From Coriaria nepalensis (Eukaryota; Streptophyta; Magnoliopsida; Cucurbitales; Coriariaceae), in NCBI GenBank assembly GCA_027186245.1, contig CP114489.1:4657501-4721500 (forward strand): a DNA stretch of 64,000 bases. The letters run 5' to 3'. The position numbers and the translations under genes are program-made. Under the pieces are notes generated by a model. The model made no database searches. It had not been told where the DNA came from and saw only the letters and a list, made by a program, of their open reading frames with translations. Positions 22,110-33,684 of the stretch are shown here, piece after piece. Position 1 is the first letter of the stretch; each line of letters begins with the position of its first letter.

Positions 22110-23477
22110 ATGGATACAAATATGATCAGACCCAAATCCGCTACAAAGAAGAAGACCAAATTATCACGTACATTTCACAAAGTGATCAAGCTCCGAAATG
22201 CGACAAAAATTGCGTCTACAAACGCCATCTGCATTCTCACATCGCAGGCCAAAGTGAAAGGAGGAGAAGAGGAAGCAGATCAGAAGAAACAGGGCAATGA
22301 AGAAGACAAGGCAAGAAATAGAGCAGTAATGGAAGCTTTAATTTCCAAGCTCTTCGCTAGCATCACTTCGATCAAAGCAGCTTACGCAGAGCTCCAGATG
22401 GCTCAATACCCATACAACAACAACGCAATCCAAGCCGCCGATCAATCCGTAGTCGACGAATTAAAAGCCATTTCTGATTTGAAACGACGGTTTTTGAGAA
22501 AGGATCTTGTTCTCTCTCCTCAAGTAACTGTTATGCTTTCAGAGATTCAAGAGCAGCAGAGCTTGATGAAGACTTACGAAATCACAATAAAGAAACTTCA
22601 AGCCGAATCGGGGCGTAAAGATTCCGACATTGATTTTCTTAAGAAGAAGCTGGACGACGCCGTTGATGCGAACAGGGGGTTAGAGAAGAAGCTCAATTCA
22701 AGTGGGTCGTTTTCATTGTTCGGAAATCTTCAACTTTCGTCGCTAAATCCAAGCAATTTCGCTCAATTTCTTCAATATACGTTGAGATCCGTTAGAAATT
22801 TCGTGAAGTTAATGGTCCGTGAAATGGAATCAGCTCGTTGGGATCTTGACGCCGCTGTGAAATTCATCGAACCCGACGTTGTTTTTACGAATCCAAGCCA
22901 CCGGAATTTCGCCTTCGAATCGTTCGTTTGCAAAACCATGTTCGAGGGGTTTAACGATCCCAGTTTCACAGTCCGAACAGAGCTTCTTACAGAGCAGAGC
23001 AAACCCGACAATTTCTTCGAAAATTTCAGGCGACTTATTGCAGCAAATTCGAAACGGCTTCTTTGTAATAATCGAAACGCACCGTTTGGAGCTTTTACGA
23101 GGTCGAAGTACTTCCAGGTGGTGCACGCGAAGATGGAGTGCTCTCTGTTCGGTAATTTGAACCAGAGGAAAGCGGTGAATTCTGGGTGCGTTACGGAAAC
23201 GGCGTTTTTCGCTGCGTTTGCTGAGATGTCGAAGCGCGTTTGGCTCTTGCACTGTTTGGCCTTTTCGATTAGTGAGGAAGTTGCCGTCTTTCAGGTGAGG
23301 AAGAACTGTAGATTCTCTGACGTATACATGGAAAGCGTAACTGAAGAAAGCTTGGTTTCTTCTTCACCGCAACTGAACGTCGCCTGCGCCGGATGTGATA
23401 TTCGGGTTGGATTCACCGTCGTGCCGGGTTTCAGGATCGGGAAGAGTGTAATACAGTGTTTGGTCTATCTGGGTTAA
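22110..23477 (+). CDS. DUF641 family protein (GIL1/IRKI-like), intronless
   Basis: A single 455-residue exon encodes a plant-specific DUF641 protein, the family of GRAVITROPIC IN THE LIGHT 1 and IRK-interacting protein. Residues 1-45 are basic (RPKSATKKKTKLSRTFHKVI). Residues 75-130 hold the DUF641 signature (EALISKLFASITSIKAAYAE, DELKAISDLKRRF). A coiled-coil stretch runs through about residues 135-200 (MLSEIQEQQSLMKTYEITIK, KKLDDAVDANRGLEKKL). The conserved C-terminal domain includes FVKLMVREMESARWDLDAAV, an ESFVCKTMFEGF word and a CrxGFxVxPGF-like end. Members act in light and gravity signalling or bind receptor kinases; no enzyme function is known, and the role of this copy is not decidable. 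The start ATG (MDTNMIRPK) follows an A-rich leader. Lack of introns is normal in this family. Confidence 0.9.
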   Translation: MDTNMIRPKSATKKKTKLSRTFHKVIKLRNATKIASTNAICILTSQAKVKGGEEEADQKKQGNEEDKARNRAVMEALISKLFASITSIKAAYAELQMAQYPYNNNAIQAADQSVVDELKAISDLKRRFLRKDLVLSPQVTVMLSEIQEQQSLMKTYEITIKKLQAESGRKDSDIDFLKKKLDDAVDANRGLEKKLNSSGSFSLFGNLQLSSLNPSNFAQFLQYTLRSVRNFVKLMVREMESARWDLDAAVKFIEPDVVFTNPSHRNFAFESFVCKTMFEGFNDPSFTVRTELLTEQSKPDNFFENFRRLIAANSKRLLCNNRNAPFGAFTRSKYFQVVHAKMECSLFGNLNQRKAVNSGCVTETAFFAAFAEMSKRVWLLHCLAFSISEEVAVFQVRKNCRFSDVYMESVTEESLVSSSPQLNVACAGCDIRVGFTVVPGFRIGKSVIQCLVYLG

Positions 23478-25274
23478 AATCACTCGAAGAAAGAGAGATT
23501 CTTATCTATCGTATCCGATCAAATATAACGTATATTTCTTTTCCGCTTATCGCTTGAAAAATGATATTATTTTCCTCTTTTGCTATATAGCATGTCCCTT
23601 GTTGAAAGATACACAAACCAAGTGATTTGGATGTAAGAATTTTACAGAGAAATATATATAAAAATGTAATATTAACGTATATCGTACTATCGTAGTATGG
23701 GAAACGAGGTTTGGCGATCCACAGGGTGAATTTTGATCTGTCCCAAAAGTTCTCTATTGCATACTCTTAGATCGATGACAGAATCATATACAAATATGAT
23801 TCAAAATTAAGCTCTATTTTTGGCCCAAAAAAAGAAAAATCATAAGCCCTATTATGTAACCTGAACGAAGCCCAAATTTGAGTCCATGGCTTTCACTGGA
23901 TGAGTTCAAATTTTAAAAATGGGTTGGGCTCTGTCTTCACGTGGACTTTAATATTGTATAACAATGGGCTTGTCAAATGTTTGAGGGGGAATGAGAACTT
24001 AGAAGTCAACTCTTTTCTAGAATTGGAGAACTTTTCTTAGTCCACAAGAAACTGATTAAGGTCAACGATGCTTTCCCAAATGGGCCCTAATACAAAATTT
24101 GAATGTCATGTCTAGTACCTATCTAAATCTTCGATTGCTGCGTTAAAAAAGGCATTAGTTAGTAAAGTATGATATAAGATTATAAATCAACAAGAACTAC
24201 CCGATTCATAGAAGAAATTCATTGCAATTAAAGTAGCGATCTTGTCTCTTGATGAAAAATTATATGTTCCTTTTTCAAAAAAGCGAGTCTTTCATCGTCA
24301 AGAATCAACTTTTCTTGATCAAGCCGCCCCAATGATCTGAAAATCGAAATACCCCTTTTAAAACTTTTTATTCATTAGTCAATTTATAAATATACGTTGA
24401 CAAAAAGAAAAAAAATAATGAAAAAAAAATATGATGACGATGACTTATATTATATATATACATAAGGTATAAAATTAACATGCCATTATGGGCCAGAGGT
24501 ATAAAAAGCGAAACATGCCTGGAATAGGGGAATGGGGTTTATTGATAATTCACCAAACATGACGACGCACGTTCGACGTTGCAAACTTGCCCATTGAGTG
24601 TTGATCATGTTACTTTCTCTATAAGAAGTTCAAGTCTTTTCTTTTTATAGTTTCAAAACTTGTATAATTAATTTCTTTAGTTCCAAACCCACTCATAAAC
24701 ACAAGTTGCAATCACCGTCCATGTTTTCCCATTAAAAGTTCTCTTAATATGTTGAAAAAAAAATAAAAATTATAATATGCTTTTTTCCTCAAATCCTCAT
24801 CCTCTGAAGACCTAGATGTTGATTACTGATCATGATCATTTACTTTCAAGAATTCTTAATAAGTATAGAAGCGTTGTCTTCATAAATACTTTGTACCTAT
24901 ATTTAAATCTAAATTCATGCGAATCCAATTATAACCTTTTGTTACCTTAAACTTTGAAGAATTAATCAAATAGTAATTTATATCATGAAAATTCATATTT
25001 TAAGCACTATCTATTTTATGCAAAAATCAAAATTAAGGCAAACATTTAGTTTGCCCAAAAAAAAAAAAAAATTTGGGTCCAATCACATCATTTCGCAAAG
25101 GGAAGGGGAAGGGAGAATCTCAACATGTCCTTGCCAAAATTGGTAGGATCCCGTATTCGGGTCCGAGCCATCGGAATAATACAGTTTTAAATAGTTTTTA
25201 ATAATCATTTTCCAAGTCAAAGTAGAGAATTTAATTCAAGCTTGCATTTATCGTAATTTGTAATTATTGAAATA
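23478..25274. other. intergenic DNA, nothing recognised
   Basis: 3' flank of the DUF641 gene followed by AT-rich sequence with A runs near 23827, 24421 and 25057-25070. No family-like frame and no clear repeat. Confidence 0.45.
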
Positions 25275-26550
25275 TTATTTACGCTAGATTTTTTCGGACA
25301 CCTGACAAGAGGTGATTGAATAAAAATTCTAAATAGTTAGGAAATAATTGGTATAATAAACGGTTGTTAGACCATTAAATCGATCGAATATATGAAAAAT
25401 TTTATCGGTTTAAATGAAAATCCATATAAGTATAAGACTTTTTCCCATAAGAAATCCAATCAAACTTTGTGATTACATGGATTGATGACATGCTAGGAAG
25501 ATAGCCAATCATTAATCTCATCAAGATCAATCTTGACCATCCTGATACAATTTCCATTTAGATACAATCTTGACTACTTTCTACAACTATAATTTTAATC
25601 GAATCCGGTCTGATTTCTATCAAGATATATTATTGACTATTTCCCCTTGTTTTAGCGCAAAATTCGGCCACCTCTCCTACCATTAAGGCAAAAATCAGTC
25701 ACCTCTTATGCTTGGCCGATTTTTTGGTTGATTCAGTCAAAGTTGTTATACTTTTGGGAAAGTGAGACTCACTAGTCATCCTTCAACCAAAGTGGTTGAT
25801 TTCCTCCATGGCTTTACCGAATTTTGTGTCTTTCAGGGCTAATTTCAATTACAAATTAATTGTTTTATGCTCAAAATTTGGCCAACCCTTTCCATGCCCG
25901 AATATTTTTACCGAAATGGCCAATTTGGGGTTGATAAAATTTGGTCCCATCACTAACCTCTTTTGATCTTGACCAAATTGTACTATTCCTTAGTTGAAAA
26001 TGAGTTGCTTTTAGGCCTAAAATCAGTCAAATATGCCTCAAAATCACCAGGCTAAAAATGGAGCTGAAAATATCATTTTCTCTACTTTTTAGGGAAAATA
26101 ATAATTTTTTTGACGTATATGTGTTTGGTTGATTTTGACCTTATATTTAACTGGTTTGGTGTTTAAAATATCACTTTTCGACCACCTTTTCTAACTGGCT
26201 GAATTTTGCATTTTGATGACCAATTTCAGTCACCTTGTAGAGGAAAAGACAAGACTGATTTCCTTTTGTGTGGAAATTAGTTTTTCTTACTCTTCGGTGG
26301 TCAAGATTGATCCCTATAAGATTAATCAGTGGCCATCTTCCTACCACTTCATCAATCCATGTAATCACAAAGTTTGACCGGATTTCCTATGAGAAAAAGC
26401 CTTATGCTTATTTGAATTTTCATTCAAACTAGTCAAGTTTTTTGTACATTCGGTCGGTTTAATTGGTCTACGATTGATTATTTTTAGACTATTTTGAATT
26501 TTTATTCAATCATGTCTTTTCATGTATTCGGAAAATTCTAGTGTCAATAA
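25275..26550. mobile_element. 1.28-kb element with ~250-bp terminal inverted repeats
   Basis: The left arm (25275 to about 25540) and right arm (about 26299-26550) are imperfect reverse complements along their whole length. Matching blocks include GATTGAATAAAAATTC, CTTTGTGATTACATGGATTG and GATCAATCTTGACCA. The inner 760 bases hold no transposase but recurrent TTGGCCAA/GGCCGATTTT words. This is the form of a foldback or long-TIR non-autonomous DNA transposon. No target-site duplication was found. Two inverted solo LTRs are an alternative. Confidence 0.75.
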
Positions 26551-27479
26551 ACGCCCCCCTTAATCTTTCTCAATAAGTTGAAGATTATGAGGGAGATTAA
26601 TGATCACGATGCTTTATTTTTCTCTTTCGGCCAGTATGACAGAAAATAATGATTTTCGTGTAATTTCCACATCTCGGTCAATCCGAAAATAATAAAAAGT
26701 GATTTACTTGTCTTTCAAAAATCGTGGCTAATCGGTTGAAATATAAAAAATTTCTGATTTTCTATGTATTGAAAATTCTGAAGAAAATTCGAAAAACTCA
26801 TGATATTGTCCTTTGATGAGACTTTCTTCCTCAAACATATCCTCTACAGATGATGTGATATTTTAGTCGAATTTGATATGAACCGGACGAAAAATTGATT
26901 ACTTTCACAATAATTTCGGCCTATTATAAATGAAAAATAGCTCATCGGCCAAAACGTTGAGTACCTTTATGAGTTTTTGGTCACTAAACACATGAGAAGT
27001 AGTGTTGGCCAAAATGGTGATATCCCTAAGGGATTTTCTATCAACAAGGTAATAAACTTGGGGTTTATTTACACAAGAGAATCTTGGGCCAAGATGGCCG
27101 AGAATGGGTGGTTCCCCATTATTGTTTCTCTCTTAGCAGCTTGGCACTTGCGCTGTTCGCGCCGTTTCCTGATCTTGAAATTCACCTTAGGAAAATTTAA
27201 AGATTTTAAGTGTTGCATGCTGGTCGGCTGAGGCGTCATGACCATTCATGGGTTGCAGTTTCAGTCGACCACCTTCTGATCGACGAGTGGGCCGATCGAT
27301 TATATAGAGTGTTGGTTGAGCTTGGCTGATACTGAGAATATAACTGTTTTAGATAATGTCAGTAATAGTCTGGTTCAAGATTGATCGAAGAATTGTTTGG
27401 ATTGTTCTAAGCATCTCGAAATGTTGATCATATTATTTTGATTAAGGGCTAATTCCTTATGTGATGAAAAATAGGCTGA
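26551..27479. other. repeat-derived DNA between TIR element and gag fragment
   Basis: The base composition and GGCCA/TCGGCC words match the neighbouring repeats, so it is probably the continuation of the Ty3-type element on the minus strand. No domain can be named. Confidence 0.35.
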
Positions 27480-28780
27480 ATATTTGTAATGGCCACATTG
27501 GTGGCTGGGAAAAGGTTTGTATCTATACCCATTGGAGGACGCGACTTGCAGTTTAGCAAACCTTTCTCGATCTAATCTAGAATGCATTGTCAAAAAGTAA
27601 GACAATCGTTCATTTGATGATAGTACGAATTGTGGAACTTACAATAGTCAGTTCCTCGTACTTCGATGGTTGAAGATAGTTTGTGATTAAGAGGTATTTT
27701 CAACTTCTTGCTTTTGAGCAAGATATAAAAAATCTTGCTTGCTTTAAAAAAATCAAAGGAGTACACCTTATCTTTCTCATAGGGGTGCTGCTTTACGGTG
27801 TCTTGGCCAGTTGACTTGCTAGGAGCTGGGACGGCTGTCAGTTTGTCACCGCCCACCATCTCAACTACTTTGACTTTGAGTGCTTTCGCTTTCAATATCT
27901 CTTCTTATCAGGTGACTTTCGTTGAAAGCTCAAAGAAATCTCAGAATTCTATCTCTTCGAACTTCCTTCAATATTCGACATTGAGTTCGTTAATGGCCAA
28001 TCTTTTGAACTCGAGTTTGAAAAAAATGAGATGGCATCGGTTATGTTGTTGGTTGAATCGAGCTAGATAGGCATCGGTCGATTCTCCCGTCCTTTTGTGC
28101 AAGTAGGACAAATCGGCCACTTTCATTTCTCGATGTACTTGATATAATTAAGTATAGAAAGATTGTTCCATCTCATTCCAAGTCGGATAGAATCGATCGG
28201 CAAGCGTGTATACCATGTGAAAACCAGCCCAATAAGAGAATTTACAAGAAGTCAAAGCCGAAGTCAGTCATTGGTGTCGGCCTCTCCACATTGGAATGTG
28301 AATCAGCCGACGTGTTTAATCGTTGACTGGATTATGTTCCAGTTGGCCAAGTTGTACATCTCTTGGACGATACTATAGACTAGATCCCTATCGACCACCG
28401 GTGGGATGATCGGCCCTGGCTGTAATCGTAAAGACAGTGGCTTTTGAAGGATTTGCAGCTCGCCATCCAAAGGATGATTCCTAGGTTGCATGTCAGTATA
28501 GGAGCTAGTGTTAGCCCATAGGCTATCTGAAAGGGTGGTGGCTTGAAGGCTAGTTGAAAATGTGGTGGCTAATATCTTGAAGGTACTGAGAATTCGCTGT
28601 TGGAAAATCCACCAGTATATCCCCTCGATAGAGAAGGCGGTGTCCACCTTAATTGATATGTCAACCTATCCGCCAATAAAGGATAATCGGGTCAGTCTTG
28701 GTAATTGTTTATATGGTGGAGGATCGAGCGGCCAGAGTGGGATAGCCACCAGAAAAGACATCAACACTTGATCAACCGAC
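27480..28780 (-). mobile_element. Ty3/gypsy gag fragment, copy A
   Basis: Minus-strand frames give a decayed gag. The N-terminal part (about 28300-28780) carries the word NHPLDGELQ. A middle part has ARF-like transport words, and at the C-terminal end a zinc-knuckle-like YCKFHNSYYHQMNDC (about 27600-27660) resembles the YCxxHxxxGHxTxxC motif of Ty3 elements. Stops and frameshifts break it. Bases 28080-28780 align, in reverse complement, with copy B at 30985-31805. No pol domain follows. Confidence 0.65.
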
Positions 28781-28839
28781 ATCGTCTTTCAAGCATCCAA
28801 ACACTTCATTTTTATCTCGATCTGTTAGAAGGAAATAAG

Positions 28840-29330
28840 ATTTTTTTATAAAATATATTTTTACTATATTAATCATATTAACTGATTAAATATTTATTAT
28901 TATGGGATATAATCATAAATACATTGAAATATTATCTTCTTTTTCTATATAAAACCATCTAAATATTTATGAGAAATTAACTCCTTTCCTTGGAAAAAAA
29001 AAATTGTCAAAACACCTAAAATGAATTTTAAAATATTTTCCCTTCCATTCATTTCTTTTTAATGATGCTTCTTTTCTTTCCTCTTCCTCCCCTCCACCTC
29101 CCCTCCACCTACACATAGGTTAAAGGAAAGGAATAGGTAGGAAGTTATCTTAAAGTTCATTTTTAATATTTGGAATTTTTTTTTAATAAAAAAATAAATT
29201 GTTAATTTTTTTTTTATTATTTGAATAATTTCATGAAGGAGAGGAAATGAATGTTTTGACGTATTTATAATTATATTACGTAATAATAAATATTTGATCA
29301 GATAATAAAAATACATATTTTATTTATATA
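28840..29330. mobile_element. MITE-like foldback element (~490 bp)
   Basis: The ends (about 28845-28940 and 29240-29330) are imperfect inverted repeats sharing TAAATATTTATTATTA, ATAATCATAAATAC and TAAAATAT words. The centre holds a pyrimidine-rich stretch (29070-29115, CCTCCCCTCCACCT twice). No coding capacity. It lies between the two opposed gag copies. Confidence 0.55.
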
Positions 29331-30984
29331 TATAAGCATTTCATTTATTTCTCTCAAATTTCTCAAATTTTGGAGAGGTAAAAAATCTACCACGACTTCA
29401 GTACAATTTGTTAATGAGAGTAATTAAAATAAAGGGTATGAACTAAAATTACTCATTTGGAATGTAAAGGTAATTTCGAAACAATTTAGGAGAACAAAAT
29501 TGACTATAGCGATGAAATAAGAATTTAAACATTCTTTTAGAACGAAGCATAAATTATGTAACATTAATAATTTTAATAATTAGTTTTGTAGTTTTCTTAA
29601 TTGATTCACATTTTGAGGAAAACGTGCGAGTCATCTTTTGGGTAAAAAACAAAAGTGCTATAATCTTAATAAACAAAAGTGTATTTATTAATAGATGATA
29701 CTTAAAAAATAACCGGAGGTTAAATTTTCATCCGAAAAAGAGGAATTGAAAATTACTCGATCCGTCCGATTGAAATAACGTACAATTTTCATTATAGTTA
29801 AATTACTCGATTTGTCCAATACTTATTATTTTCTTTCCAATTTCTTCAGAAGTCAATATCTTTCTTTCTTTCGACACCGATCTTTTTTCAATTCTTTCGA
29901 AAATTATATATTTTCTTAGATCTATTCTTCGGAATTAGTAATTAGAGTACTAGGTTCTCATCCAAGTGATAATTTTTATCTGTTGTTCATGGATAAGATG
30001 CATTTATCTTTGATTATATTCTTATAAGTTATTTCATTTATTACTTTCATAGGAGTAGAGTTAATTTAAAATTAATTTATTATCATAGATAAGATCTGTT
30101 ACTTTTAATTATATCATTTTATTGAAGTATTTTTTACTTATTCATTTATTTTATTTTTTTAGCCTTCTATTCTGTTATTTATTTATCATTTACTTTGTTA
30201 GCATTAGTTTAGTCCACTCGTTAGTAAATACGTCGAAAAAAAAAATTAGACCTAGATTAATTTTAATCATTTCGCATCATTAGAAGTCAAATCAAATGCA
30301 TTAGTATGTAATTATTTTATAATGTGAAAACCACTTTAACTATATGGTATGCCAACACCTCTTACATTCTTAATTACATTTTGTCGAAGGATAAATCCTT
30401 CAAAATCCAATCATGATCCTGACATTAAAATCCCATTACCTTTTCAAGTTTTTTGGCTGTTAATTTTCTCGACGTCAACAAAATGGCCCGCCTAGTGGAA
30501 CTTTCTACAAGCAAATTGTAACTATCAATCAAAGTTTATGGTGCGATTGTCAAGGCAATCTCCACTGCTTTATCCGGTTGATAATATAAATATCGGTTGA
30601 AATCAATCAAGTTTGATAACTACACCTTCGATGCTGCCTTAAGAGAATATTCAGAGGCAGCTAGAGGAAAACGCCACCTTAACTCGGGAGATAGGGTTCG
30701 GCTAAATTTCTATTGGGGCATAGACGCAACAGTCCGACTAATTGAATTTACTAATAACTTGCCTTATCGAATAGCTGGAAGCGGCCAAGAGATGGTCGTA
30801 TAATACGACCTATTTTCTTTCCATTTAAATAGGCTTGGCTATGATCTACCGCAGATCAGTCTATTTTACCTACCATGGCCATAGGATTGTCGTGGGAGGT
30901 ATTTGAATGGCCAAATCTAGCCATCTATATTTGATATCGACGGTCTGTCAAGGACACAAGTCGATCAATAAGAGATTCCAACGA
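29331..30984. other. AT-rich DNA and 5' part of gag copy B region
   Basis: To about 30430 nothing is recognised. From about 30430 the base composition changes and a plus-strand frame (30597-30803) reads as polar protein (RGKRHLNSGDRVRLNFYWG), probably element-derived leader sequence of the retroelement. Confidence 0.35.
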
Positions 30985-31805
30985 CTATCCTAATTCGGCC
31001 ACCCGACCCTCCACCATATGACCACTAACCCCAAGGATGGCCCGATCATTCTTTATTGGTGGATGGGCCGATCTATTAAACAAGGTGGATGCCACTTTCT
31101 CCCCCAGGAAGATATGCCTCAGAATTTCCCATTGGCGAATTCTTGGTACTTTTGACACATCAGTCGCCACCCATTCAACCGGCCTTCAAGCCGCCACCTT
31201 TTCAATTAGGCTACGGGACAACACTAGCTCTTTATTTCAACACGCCACCTAGGAATCATCCCATGGACCGACGAGCTATAAATCCCTCATAAACCTCCGG
31301 CTCCACCTATGTAGCCAAGGCTGACCATCCCATTGGTATTCGATAGAGATCTATTCTATAATATCGTCCAAGAGATATATGGCTTAGTCGATCAGTAATC
31401 ACCATGGCCAGTATATCATAAGTCGTACCCGAATGAAATCAACCAAGAGTCATTTCCACCAGTTACCAGGTTCTTGATTTCAACCTTTTCGCAGGCGAGT
31501 ATCTAATCCAATCAACGGTTGAACATGTTGGCCGATTCACATTTCAATGTAGGCCAGTGCCAACAACTGACTACAACTTTGTCTTTTCGTAAATTCCTTT
31601 ACTAGACTGGCTTTCGCATTGTATACATACTTACTGCCTAGTTCCCTCAAGACTTGGTAGGAGATGGAACAATCTTTCCACACTCAATTCTACTAAGTCA
31701 AACCGGAGGTGACAGTGGTTGATTTTTCCCTTTTATACCAGAGGATGGGAGAATTGACCGATGCCTATCTAGCTCAGTTCAAGCAACAATGTGATAGTCA
31801 TCCCT
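30985..31805 (+). mobile_element. Ty3/gypsy gag fragment, copy B (opposite to copy A)
   Basis: Plus-strand DNA aligns over some 800 bases with the reverse complement of 28080-28780. Shared words include CACCATAT, GGAATCATCC, TCGTCCAAGAGATAT and GACCGATGCCTATCTAGCTC. It is broken by stops and frameshifts. The homology ends at about 31805, where a copia-type LTR begins at 31810, suggesting that the copia element inserted into this gag. Confidence 0.65.
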
Positions 31806-31809
31806 TTTA

Positions 31810-33684
31810 TGAAATGTAACCATATAAATAAACAGTAAATGCAACAGAAGAAATATTTGAAATTTATTTTGGATCGCATTTTGGCATCTATAGTTCCTCA
31901 TCAGATCGATCATACAATATTATATCACATATAACCTTTATAGAAAGTATAGTAAATCCCATCAAATTAAATTAGGGTTTAGGGAAAAGAAATACATATC
32001 TTGATTTACAGAACTCTTCTTGAATAAAGATGAGGATGCGCCCACGTGCTCGCCTTCTAAACCTAGTTCACACGATTTATTTCTCATAGTTAAATTTCTA
32101 CTTAGAGTCTCAACGCATGAGACGATAAGTTTTGGGTTACAGTTTCTTAATCACATTAGGTTTTCTAGTTGCCTAAAAATTCTTATTACCTTAACTTGTC
32201 TTGTATCTTAATACTCTTAAAAGATAAAATTGGGTCAAATTTTCATATCATGGCTGGCCACTCTAATGGGTATAACACACAGATATTTAATCAACCCTTT
32301 GATTAATTTGGCCTACAAAAATTCAATTAATATTTCGGCCCATTAACCCTTTAATGTTTGATTACTAATACAAACATTTAGAACACTTCTAATTAAATAA
32401 AAGTTCTTATATAACTTATTAATTTCTAATTAAATTAATATCATACTTAGTTATACTAGCAAAAATGTATGACATTAAATTAATAAATTAATATCTAACA
32501 TTTTTTGCTTATAGTTAAATTATATGTCAAATTACCATTTTATCCATAAAATGGGTTTTGTCTGTTTTTCCCTTTTTTGAGACGAAACTTTATCTGAGTT
32601 GCTTCAAACTTTATATGTGTGACCGATTATGTTCTACAGCGCGCCGGTAAGAGAATTTCATAAACATCCTTATGATTTCGTTTAATTCCAAACAAAATTT
32701 TAAATTAAATAGTTAACTTAATCATGTCATAATTAAATAACTTTAAGCCACCAAGTAAACATTGGCTTCTAGTAAAGTGTCAAGACTACATAGGTGATGA
32801 GAAGTACCACATTCCAAAAAACCATGTTGTGACTATAATATGCTAAGAATAACAATTCTTCCATCTTGCCAATATCTTGATTTGTCATAGGGCATGATTT
32901 AACTATTAAACCTTAATAGATAAATCATATAGACTATTATATCTTCTTTGAAAATTGACAATGGGTTTACAGAAAATTCTTTCATACCATATTACTTTGT
33001 AGAGATTCCTTATTCAATAAAGTATATAATCCACAGAACCTTAGTCCAAATACAAAAGCAATGAATTCCCTCTTGACCGCTCACATCATTCTCGCACAAC
33101 ACTTCATGCTCAACGATATCAAAGCATGAAGGCCTATACTCAAGGAACTATAGTGTCTTAGGTCTGAGGATCACAAGTAAAATAGTCACTATATAATTCT
33201 CATTAAGTCACTTTTAATTACCATTGAGAATTATTTAAGTGTCTTGTTCAACACCTTTAGCCTCTAATAAACACCTACTTAATCATCATGGTGTTATACT
33301 AACACCACTAGTTGTGATATCGGCCATCCTAACAATTAGGTGATGAACTATATAATTATTTATCTAGATCAATCAATGTCCATTTTCGAGATCGTACGAT
33401 AATAAACCGCTTGTATCTTTAGAGTTTTTAGCGATTCAAGCCTCTACGAGCATGATCTCTATCATAATCTCTAGAGTGCATAACTCAAGATACTGGACTT
33501 TATCAGGATATGCATTTATAGAACATATAATATTAATTCTAACAAAATTAATAAACATGATAAATAATAACTGACTTTCATTAATGATAATAAACAATGT
33601 CTTGCAAATATCTGCACAAAGATTCACATAATTATTTGCATAATCGGGTTAAAATCTGATTGGCTTGACGGACATGCACTTTCA
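31810..33684 (-). repeat. long terminal repeat of a copia element (3' LTR, minus orientation)
   Basis: Read on the minus strand the block starts TGAAAGTG right after a polypurine tract (AAGTGGGAGAT, 33685-33696) and ends CATTTCA, so the terminal bases are TG and CA with a short inverted match TGAAA. The 1875-bp length is inferred from those ends. The matching 5' LTR was not found, so the boundaries rest on one copy. Confidence 0.55.

Noticed and set aside
22830..23252. 140-codon minus-strand frame
   Set aside because: Shadow of the DUF641 gene.
25650..26170. Protein-coding cargo inside the long-TIR element
   Set aside because: All six frames are broken by frequent stops and no transposase catalytic motif can be read.
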